Below, in pieces: positions 9,545-15,692 of a stretch of DNA of 64,000 nt (its first letter is position 1; every line of letters begins with the position of its first letter). Below the pieces are notes generated by a model. It did no database searches, was not told the DNA's origin, and was given only the letters and a program-made list of their open reading frames with translations. Origin of the DNA: JAEUQQ01 sp963697285 (lineage in GTDB: Bacteria > Acidobacteriota > Vicinamibacteria > Vicinamibacterales > JAFNAJ01); contig CAVONI010000003.1 in NCBI GenBank assembly GCA_963697285.1, positions 62,001 through 126,000 on the forward strand, written 5' to 3'. Made by a program: the position numbers and the translations under genes.

Positions 9545-10884
9545 GACTATTTGCCTTTGGGGCCAGTCGCGTGGCCACTATCACGCATCTCAGCGTCCTC
9601 GCGTGCGCCCTGCTGCTGTTGTCGTCAACCATCGTTGGACAGCACGCAGAACGTCGGTTGGCCTTGGTGGTCGGCAACAACGGCTACCCTCAAGCACTTC
9701 TGAAGAACGCGCAGAACGATGCGGCTGCGCTGGCGCGGGCGCTCACGCGACTCGGCTTTTCCTCGGTGACTCAATCAGGCTCGCTTGATAGTCGAGGCGT
9801 TGTACCTGCGCTCGACGTCACACGCGAGAGCCTTACTCGTGCTCTCGCGACGTTTGCTGACGCACTTCGGAATACGGACATTGCAGTCTTCTACTTCGCC
9901 GGACATGGAGTTCAGGTGGACAACCAGAACTACCTGCTGCCAATAGATTTTGCGGGCTCAGGCGCACAGCTCATCAGCCTGAGCGGCATCAATGCGTCTG
10001 CGGTCGAGAAGCAGCTACGAACGGCACGCGTCGGAATCGTTATTCTCGACGCATGTCGCACGAATGCGTTTGCCGGAACAAGGCAGATTGGCAGTTCTCT
10101 GATACCAGTCAGCCCAACAGGAACGATGACTGTCTTGGCGGCGGCACCGGGCCAAAACGCCGAGGACAGCCCCACTCAACCCAACGGCGTGTTCATGACG
10201 GCGCTCCTTCAGGAGATTGAGAAGCCCGACGTGGATATCAACATGATGTTCAACAACGTCAAGAACCGGGTGTATCGAGCGACGTCTGGCCGCCAGCGAC
10301 CCTCGGTTATAAACGACATATTCCTCGATCAATTCGTGCTTCGCCCTGGTGGCGCCAGAACCACTCCTCCCGCCGAGGTCGAACGTCGCCCCGTTGGCCC
10401 GCCACCCTCCGAGCCAGAGAGATCGCCAGCCGCCGAGACAGCCAAGGCCAGCCCCGGATCGACACGGCCCCAACCAGCCGCGAGTGACGCTCGCCCCGAA
10501 AAGGCCCGTGAACCCGGCCTAGTCACGCGCGGAACATCTGGCGCGGACGGTCGTTTCAGCCTGAGCGTTCCGCCTGGCACCTACACTGTTCGGGTCACGT
10601 TGGATGGGTTCGTTGGGGTTGAATACACAGGTGCTCGTGTATCGAGTACCGAGCGGAGTGCGGCTCTCGCCTCGCCTGGCGGTTGCCTCAATGTCAGAGG
10701 TGGTGACACTGAGAGCCCCGGGCGGCGGTCGAGGCGGCACGGTGGAAGGTCGCGTGACCGACCAACAAGGAGGCACCGTGCCAGGCGCGACGATCTCCGT
10801 GTTCCGGGAATAGCCGAGGACTGCGCTTGGATTAGGCTGCGACTGACCGGCGCTCGAGCAGTCGGGTGGCGGTCGGCGCAGTGA
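9541..10884 (+). CDS. Secreted/periplasmic caspase-like (peptidase C14) protein with disrupted C-terminal beta-sandwich
   Basis: Metacaspase/orthocaspase-type cysteine protease. A signal-like hydrophobic N-terminus (LACALLLLSSTIV) is followed by the caspase fold. This has ERRLALVVGNNGYP, the catalytic His in FYFAGHGVQ and the catalytic Cys in VILDACRTNAF, continuing to about residue 265. A Pro/Ala-rich linker (280-325) leads to GADGRFSLSVPPGTYTVRV, the second half of a carboxypeptidase-regulatory-like module. The open frame then becomes Arg-rich nonsense. A +1 shift between about 10630 and 10675 instead gives MSEVVTLRAPGGG and VEGRVTDQQGGTVPGATISV, stopping at 10811-10813. The real gene therefore probably ended there. 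The start overlaps the upstream membrane gene as ATGA. The active-site residues are intact. Confidence 0.8.
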   Translation: MRLFAFGASRVATITHLSVLACALLLLSSTIVGQHAERRLALVVGNNGYPQALLKNAQNDAAALARALTRLGFSSVTQSGSLDSRGVVPALDVTRESLTRALATFADALRNTDIAVFYFAGHGVQVDNQNYLLPIDFAGSGAQLISLSGINASAVEKQLRTARVGIVILDACRTNAFAGTRQIGSSLIPVSPTGTMTVLAAAPGQNAEDSPTQPNGVFMTALLQEIEKPDVDINMMFNNVKNRVYRATSGRQRPSVINDIFLDQFVLRPGGARTTPPAEVERRPVGPPPSEPERSPAAETAKASPGSTRPQPAASDARPEKAREPGLVTRGTSGADGRFSLSVPPGTYTVRVTLDGFVGVEYTGARVSSTERSAALASPGGCLNVRGGDTESPGRRSRRHGGRSRDRPTRRHRARRDDLRVPGIAEDCAWIRLRLTGARAVGWRSAQ

Positions 10885-10981
10885 TGGGCCGCCGCGGCGG
10901 AAGTGCAGACGGGGTACCCGTGACAAACGCGATCTGTTGAGTCTGACCCGCTGCAGCAGCTCCAGGACCGACACACGATCA

Positions 10982-11009
10982 GGCATCAAATGCAGCATCA
11001 TTTGATGCC
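10982..11009. repeat. Perfect 11-bp inverted repeat in a gene-free gap
   Basis: GGCATCAAATG, a 6-base loop, then CATTTGATGCC. It lies in the 271-base gap (10885-11155) after the damaged caspase gene. There is no T run, so it may be an operator-like site or a relic of a mobile element. The rest of the gap holds no supportable gene. Confidence 0.5.
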
Positions 11010-11155
11010 GCTTCAGGTGCAGCGGAGTGGTCGGGCAGGGCCCCGCCAGGCTGCTCATGGTGGAGCGGCCGGCGACAGAGGCGTCTGCGAGCGAGACCGG
11101 CGTGGTGCGTGGAGCGGTTGACCAGACGGGCGTATCCTCGTACCAGGAGGTCAAC

Positions 11156-11740
11156 ATGCGTACCACGTCATGTCGGCTGCGCTCCCTGCTGTGGGTCCCC
11201 CTCCTCGCCGCATCCCTGCTGGTTGCGGCCACACGCCCGACAAGCGCGCAAGTCCCGGCGCGCAACTTCGGCGAGCTTGCCCTCAAGGTGAAGACCGGTG
11301 ACACGGTGTACGTCACCGGCGACACCGGCGGGCACGAAGACGAAGCGCGAGTTCTCGAACTGACCCCGGCGTTGCTCGTGGTGTCGGTTGACGGCCTTCG
11401 TCGTGAGCTGACCGAGAGCCAGGTCGACCGGATTCGCCAGCGCGTGCCCGACTCCCGGAAGAACGGCGCGCTGATCGGCTTCCTCGTCGGCGCCGCGGGC
11501 GCCACGGCGGGCGGGGTCGCGCTGGCGTCTCCTGAAGGGTCGTGCAAGGCAGGCTGCATCGCCGCGAACGTGGCCTATGGTGGCGGAATCGGCGCATTGG
11601 TGGGCCTGGGTATCGACGCGCTGATCCAGGGCCGGAAGGACATCTACGTGAAGAGCGATGGCCGGAGGTCTCACAATGTCGGGGTGAGTCCGTTCGTGTC
11701 GAAGCAGGCGAAGGGCCTCAGCTTAACGGTCCGGTTCTAG
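11156..11740 (+). CDS. Hypothetical exported protein with glycine-zipper segment
   Basis: 194 residues starting with a signal peptide (RLRSLLWVPLLAASLLVAA, cleavage probably after SAQ). Next comes a small beta-rich part resembling an SH3/LSm-like barrel: KVKTGDTVYVTGD, LLVVSVDG and ESQVDRIRQRV. A Gly/Ala-rich hydrophobic pair of helices follows (ALIGFLVGAAGATAGGVALA and GGGIGALVGLGIDALI) with two Cys in SCKAGC. The C-terminus is again beta-like (ISV-type strands ending LSLTVRF), reminiscent of an outer-membrane-associated end. AGGAGG lies 5 bases before the ATG. The family is not recognised; similar 'glycine zipper' exported proteins are frequent in acidobacteria. Confidence 0.78.
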   Translation: MRTTSCRLRSLLWVPLLAASLLVAATRPTSAQVPARNFGELALKVKTGDTVYVTGDTGGHEDEARVLELTPALLVVSVDGLRRELTESQVDRIRQRVPDSRKNGALIGFLVGAAGATAGGVALASPEGSCKAGCIAANVAYGGGIGALVGLGIDALIQGRKDIYVKSDGRRSHNVGVSPFVSKQAKGLSLTVRF

Positions 11741-11811
11741 CTGGAACGGGCGCTGTCGTTCCTCGATTCGATGGCGCTCGCCAGGTGACGACCCATCGCG
11801 AGACATCCGCA

Positions 11812-12477
11812 TCAGTGCGGAACCTGCCGCGCGGTGGCCAGCCCGAACAAGGGATGCGGCCGGACGGCAAACGCGTCGCTGAGCAGGAACCCCGCTGCCA
11901 CAGCACACACGATGAAGGCGCACAACACCAGCAACTGCGCCCCTGACGTCCGTTGGATCGCGTGTCTCGACTTCACATCACATACCTCTCCCGGACAGAG
12001 TTCCGGTTTCTGCCTGTAGATCAACGCGTACATCTTGCACCCCAGGCAGATCCCGAACGCCGATTCACAGAAGAGGAACACGAGGCAAATCAGGCAGATG
12101 ATCCCGGTGATCACGCTGAAGGTGTTCAGGAGCACCATGAGCCCGAACATCGTCGCCGACAGCAGGACCCCGATGGTCCATGCCAGCTTCTTCGGTGCCG
12201 CGCTGACATACTCCGGCACCTGGTTGCGGACGATCAACCGGCTCGCGATGAGCGTCGGCGCGAGGCGCGGACTGACGAACACACGGATCACGAAGTCGAC
12301 CAGGAACACCGAGATCACGAACTTGATCGGGATGAAGTTTCCCCTGAACAGGATGAACATGAGTGACAGGAACGTGGCGAGAAACAGCAGCCCTGCCGCC
12401 GCGCGGATCTCGCGCTCGTTCAGGACCGGAATGCGGAACCCCTCGACGTGTTCTCCGAACCGGGATGTTGTCGTCAC
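11812..12477 (-). CDS. DUF4395 family membrane protein
   Basis: 221 residues with four or five transmembrane segments, matching DUF4395 in order: LNEREIRAAAGLLFLATFL, the paired helix GNFIPIKFVISVFLVDFVIRVF, PRLAPTLIASRLIVRNQVPEYV, then AWTIGVLLSATMFGL and the conserved ICLICLVFLFCESAFGICLGC. That last motif carries several Cys and often sits in proteins near thiol-redox genes, but no such partner is adjacent here. The C-terminal 60 residues add another hydrophobic segment (LLVLCAFIVCAVAAGFLL), longer than the usual family length. Function unknown. Start at ATG 12477. Confidence 0.85.
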   Translation of the reverse strand: MTTTSRFGEHVEGFRIPVLNEREIRAAAGLLFLATFLSLMFILFRGNFIPIKFVISVFLVDFVIRVFVSPRLAPTLIASRLIVRNQVPEYVSAAPKKLAWTIGVLLSATMFGLMVLLNTFSVITGIICLICLVFLFCESAFGICLGCKMYALIYRQKPELCPGEVCDVKSRHAIQRTSGAQLLVLCAFIVCAVAAGFLLSDAFAVRPHPLFGLATARQVPH

Positions 12478-12742
12478 ATTGTTCTCCTGGATGGACCGTG
12501 AGGAACTGACGAGTCACGCCCGCAGGATGTTCTGCCGGACGCGACCGGGCTCACGCCAGACGGGCCCAGGCCGCGCGAGTCCGGCGACGGGTCGGCATTC
12601 CGCCCTACGGTTTCACGGGCACCGAGCTTGCGCGACGCGTCGAACCAGACATCCCGGGATGACGACCATCCTCGCCCCGCAGGCCGGCGCCGCCCTGGCG
12701 GCGATGGCGCCCCTCATCCTGCTTCACTGGTAGGATGCACGC

Positions 12743-13144
12743 ATGGCGATCGACACCATTGCGACATGGCACGACGTGCTCACGACGCGCGACGCGAAGC
12801 GACTCGACCCGCTGCTCGCCGACAACGTGGTCTTCCACTCGCCCGTCGTGCACACGCCGCAGGTGGGCAAGGGCATCACGCGCCTGTACCTGTCGGCCGC
12901 CCTGCAGGTGTTCGGGAACGAGTCGTTCCACTACGTCCGCGAGATCGTGGGTGCGAACGACGCGGTGCTCGAGTTCCAGGTCGAGATCGACGGCATCGTC
13001 GTCAACGGCGTCGACATGCTCACGTGGGACGACGAGGGCCGGATCACCGGGTTCAAGGTGATGATCCGGCCGCTCAAGGCGGTGAACCTGATCCACCAGA
13101 AGATGGCCGCCATGCTGCAAGCGGCCACGTCGCAGGGCGTGTGA
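12743..13144 (+). CDS. NTF2-like / SnoaL-fold small protein
   Basis: 133 residues with the cone-shaped NTF2-like pattern: a helix AIDTIATWHDVLTTRDAKRLDPLLADNVVFHSP, then GKGITRLYLSAALQVFG, and paired strands FHYVREIVGANDAVLEFQV and EIDGIVVNGVDMLTWDDEG ending in ITGFKVMIRP. Members are either small enzymes (isomerases, cyclases) or ligand-binding proteins. No catalytic residue set is clear. The TIR-fusion gene starts 40 bases downstream on the same strand, so the two may be co-transcribed. The ATG is preceded at close range by TAGGAT, which could be a -10 element of a nearly leaderless transcript. Confidence 0.8.
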   Translation: MAIDTIATWHDVLTTRDAKRLDPLLADNVVFHSPVVHTPQVGKGITRLYLSAALQVFGNESFHYVREIVGANDAVLEFQVEIDGIVVNGVDMLTWDDEGRITGFKVMIRPLKAVNLIHQKMAAMLQAATSQGV

Positions 13145-13184
13145 GTCGTGGACTGAACATCCGCTGACCGACCAGGAGCGCGTC

Positions 13185-14060
13185 ATGCCATCGATCGAGC
13201 CCCTCGCCTTCATCAGCTATCGACGGGTCGACAGTTCGGCCGCGTCACGGTGGCTGGCCAGCACCATCGCGCGGACGTTCGGGCCGCAGAGCGTCTTCAT
13301 CGACACCGAGTCGATCCGCATGTCAGACGACTGGGCCGATCGCATCGAACACGCGCTCAGGACTGCCACCCTGCTCATCCCGGTCATCGGCCCCGGATGG
13401 CTGGCCGCCTCGGATGAGTACCGCCGCAGGCGCATCGACAACCCCGACGACTGGGTCTTCAACGAGATCCGTCACGCCCTCGAGGCGAAGATCCGCATCC
13501 TGCCCGTGCTGCTGTCGCGCACGCCGATGCCCGCGCGCGACGCGTTCCCCGAGGCCATCCGCCAGTTGGCCCGCTTCCAGGGATTCGAGCTTCGCGACGA
13601 GCGCTGGGAGTCTGACCTCGCGACCCTGCTTGCGCAGATGACCGAATGGGGCTTCCGCCGCGCTTCAACCGACGTCGTCCGCTACCCTCGCCCGCAGGTG
13701 ACACTGCGCGAACTGACCGACGCCGAGTTGCACGGCGAGCTGCAACGCCTGCCGGGATGGGTGCCCGTCACCTCGGAGCTCCCCGGCGGCCAGGGCCGGC
13801 ACCGCACGGAGATCTGCAAGTCGTACGAGTTCGCGTCGTTCGAGGACGCGATCGCGTTCATGGGCGCGGCCGTGCCGAAGATCGCCGCCATGCAGCACCA
13901 TCCCCGCTGGCAGAACATCTGGCGCACGGTGATGGTGTGGCTCAGCACCTGGGACATCGGGCACAAGCCCTCCGCACTCGATCTGGAACTCGCCGCGCAC
14001 CTGGAGTCGCTGCGGGCGAATTACGCGCCGCCGAGGCCCGGGACGTCCGGGCCGCGATGA
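13185..14060 (+). CDS. TIR domain fused to a pterin-4a-carbinolamine dehydratase-like (PCD/DCoH) domain
   Basis: 291 residues. Residues 1-155 are a bacterial TIR domain. It opens with LAFISYRRVDSS, has the box-2-like VFIDTESIRMSDDW, a strand TLLIPVIGPGW and a helix DDWVFNEIRHALEA whose Glu sits where TIR NADases carry the catalytic Glu. RILPVLLS and FQGFELRDERWESDL follow. Residues about 170-285 match the PCD fold: ELTDAELHGELQRLPGW, SYEFASFEDAIAFM, MQHHPRWQNIWRTV, LSTWDIG and DLELAAHLESL. The two adjacent active-site His are present (HHP). The third, normally in STH, is Trp (STW), so dehydratase activity may be impaired. AGGAG lies 6 bases before the ATG. There is no signal peptide, so it is cytosolic. 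Both domain calls are by motif. Confidence 0.85.
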   Translation: MPSIEPLAFISYRRVDSSAASRWLASTIARTFGPQSVFIDTESIRMSDDWADRIEHALRTATLLIPVIGPGWLAASDEYRRRRIDNPDDWVFNEIRHALEAKIRILPVLLSRTPMPARDAFPEAIRQLARFQGFELRDERWESDLATLLAQMTEWGFRRASTDVVRYPRPQVTLRELTDAELHGELQRLPGWVPVTSELPGGQGRHRTEICKSYEFASFEDAIAFMGAAVPKIAAMQHHPRWQNIWRTVMVWLSTWDIGHKPSALDLELAAHLESLRANYAPPRPGTSGPR

Positions 14061-14078
14061 ACCGACTTCGAGGTGCGC

Positions 14079-14492
14079 ATGCGTCACTTCAAGCCTGCCG
14101 TGCTGTACTTCGCTCTCGTCCTGGGCACCGGGTTCGTCCTGGGCACGATTCGGGTGCCGTTTCTCGTCCCCCGACTGGGGGAGCGGTACGCCGAGCTCCT
14201 GGAAATGCCCCTAATGTTCGTCGCAATCGTCCTGGCGGCTCGCCATGTCGTTCGGCGGTTCGACCTTCCAGCGCGTCTGCCTGTTCGACTGCGCGTGGGG
14301 TTCGCGGCATTGGCCATGTCGGTGCTTGCCGAGTTGCTCCTGGCCACCGTGCTGCAAGGTCGGTCGCTGGTGCAGTTCATCGCCAGTCGCGATCCCGTGT
14401 CTGGTTCGGTCTACCTCGTCATGCTCCTGCTGTTCGCACTGATGCCGTCCATCCTTGCGCGCATGCCCGGCGGCCACACACTCCGGCCATGA
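14079..14492 (+). CDS. Hypothetical four-helix membrane protein
   Basis: 137 residues with hydrophobic segments VLYFALVLGTGFVLGTI, MPLMFVAIVLAARHVV, VGFAALAMSVLAELLLATVL and VYLVMLLLFALMPSIL. No family is recognised with confidence. It starts 18 bases after the TIR-fusion stop, with GAGG 5 bases before the ATG (a GTG two codons earlier is also possible). It is probably in the same transcript as the TIR protein. A membrane partner for a TIR effector is imaginable but not shown. Confidence 0.72.
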   Translation: MRHFKPAVLYFALVLGTGFVLGTIRVPFLVPRLGERYAELLEMPLMFVAIVLAARHVVRRFDLPARLPVRLRVGFAALAMSVLAELLLATVLQGRSLVQFIASRDPVSGSVYLVMLLLFALMPSILARMPGGHTLRP

Positions 14493-14604
14493 GCAGGCCT
14501 CACCGCAGACGTTCTCTGCCCGAACGCTGAACTGGCGGTATCCTTGGCGCAAGGTAGTGCTGGGCGGTCGCATGCCCCCAACGTGCCACTTCGGGAGACA
14601 ACAC

Positions 14605-15021
14605 ATGCCCGCGACATCCGTCGGTTTCGAAACAACGCCAAAGCCATCAGACGTCACCTGGACGCACATCATCTACGCATTGCACGCGACCGGCGTCGCG
14701 CTCGGCATCGCCACGTCGGCCTTCATCGTCACGTCGTTCATCTTCGGATTGCCGTCCATTGTGGCGGTCATCCTCAACTACGTGAAGCGCGGCGACGTGA
14801 AGGGGACGTTCCTCGAATCGCACTTCCGCTGGCAGATCCGGACGTTCTGGTTCGCGCTGCTCTGGATCGTGGTCGCGTCCCTGGTGTCGATCCCGCTGAT
14901 GCTCGTGCTCGTCGGGTTCGTCACGCTGTGGATCGCGATCGTCGGGATCGGCCTGTGGGTGATCTACCGCGTCGCCCGCGGATGGATCCGCCTCACGTCG
15001 AGCGAGCCGATGTACGTGTGA
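14605..15021 (+). CDS. DUF4870-like membrane protein
   Basis: 138 residues with the DUF4870-type layout: an N-terminal WTHIIYALHATGVALGI, a helix SAFIVTSFIFGLPSIVAVILNYV, the hallmark soluble turn GTFLESHFRWQIRTFW, then LLWIVVASLVSIPLMLVLVGFV and VGIGLWVIYRVARGWIRL. Three or four inner-membrane helices. Function unknown; the family is widespread and often found near secretion or envelope genes. GGGAG lies 8 bases before ATG 14605. The frame is open about 50 codons further upstream, but there the composition is not protein-like. Confidence 0.8.
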   Translation: MPATSVGFETTPKPSDVTWTHIIYALHATGVALGIATSAFIVTSFIFGLPSIVAVILNYVKRGDVKGTFLESHFRWQIRTFWFALLWIVVASLVSIPLMLVLVGFVTLWIAIVGIGLWVIYRVARGWIRLTSSEPMYV

Positions 15022-15173
15022 TGCGCGAGAACGCGTTCGACGTGGCGGTGAGACGCACCTCGTCGGAACCGGGCGGGTGGTGTCGTCGTGGCGCGCATGC
15101 GCCGCCCTGGCGCATCGTTCCACAGCCGTGACGCACGCGCACGCACGCACGCCTCAGACTTTCGGTCGATCTA

Positions 15174-15202
15174 TTGGACGTCGTCGGTCATTCTGGTAGG
15201 GT
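15174..15202 (+). promoter_or_regulatory. Candidate sigma-70-type promoter of the DUF2283 gene pair
   Basis: TTGGAC (15174-15179), 17-base spacer, TAGGGT (15197-15202). A start site 6-7 bases downstream would coincide with the GTG at 15209, so the transcript could be leaderless. The same TAGGGT-type -10 is seen upstream of the S8 protease. Confidence 0.45.
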
Positions 15203-15234
15203 GGGTCTGTGAAGACCACGGCGTATTTCAGGCA

Positions 15235-15444
15235 ATGCGAGTGCGCCCCGATCGAGCCGTGATCCGCGACGAATGGATCGAGCGGGCGCTTCGCGAGCCC
15301 ATTCGCGAACACACCCAGGCCGATGGCCGGAGTCGACGTTGGGTTCGAGTCCCAGAGGCCGACGACCGGGTGCCGGGCGTGATCGTGCTGCCCGATGGTA
15401 AGACGGTTCACAACGCGTTCTTTGATCGGGGGTTTGCGCCATGA
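15235..15444 (+). CDS. DUF2283-partner protein (small RelE/BrnT-like candidate), 5' end possibly frameshifted
   Basis: The open frame from ATG 15235 gives 69 residues: VRPDRAVIRDEWIERAL, RRWVRVPEADDRVPGVIVL and DGKTVHNAFFDRGF. These are typical of small proteins that precede DUF2283 genes. Family members as I know them start about 9 residues earlier with an MKTT.YF motif. Exactly that (MKTTAYFRQ) occurs from GTG 15209, but in another frame; one missing base near 15234 would join the two. Such pairs resemble toxin-antitoxin modules, though activity has not been shown to my knowledge. The stop overlaps the next ATG as ATGA. Function inferred from context only. Confidence 0.6.
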   Translation: MRVRPDRAVIRDEWIERALREPIREHTQADGRSRRWVRVPEADDRVPGVIVLPDGKTVHNAFFDRGFAP

Positions 15445-15638
15445 AGATCCGGTACTTCGCTGAGACAGACACGCTCCACATCGAGTTCCGCAATGTCCCG
15501 GTTTCTGAAACGCGCGACCTGGACGAAAACACGCTGCTCGACATCGATGCGGAGGGCAATGTTTCGGCGATCACCGTTGAGCACGCCTCTGAGCGAACCG
15601 GGATTCCGGAGTTCTCCTACGAACAGATCCCGGCTTGA
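15441..15638 (+). CDS. DUF2283 protein
   Basis: 65-residue DUF2283 protein, near full family length. The diagnostic features are the opening MKIRYFAETDTLHIEFRN, the central VSETRDLDENTLLDIDAEGN and the ending ITVEHASERT. It is presumed to be the antitoxin-like or partner half of the pair with the upstream gene, to which it is coupled by a 4-base ATGA overlap. Cytosolic. Family call is strong, function unknown. Confidence 0.88.
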   Translation: MKIRYFAETDTLHIEFRNVPVSETRDLDENTLLDIDAEGNVSAITVEHASERTGIPEFSYEQIPA

Positions 15639-15692
15639 CCTTGTTCACTCCTGGCGCTGCCACCGCGCGTGGGGATCCGTGCGCCGGAACGC

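Noticed and set aside
12628..13167. Plus-strand frame overlapping the NTF2-like gene
   Set aside because: Shadow of the NTF2-like gene in another frame; the product is Arg/His-rich and unlike a protein.
15335..15355. TGGGTTCGAGTCCCA looks like a tRNA T-arm
   Set aside because: No acceptor stem, D-arm or anticodon arm at proper distances; it lies inside the DUF2283-partner gene and is coincidental.
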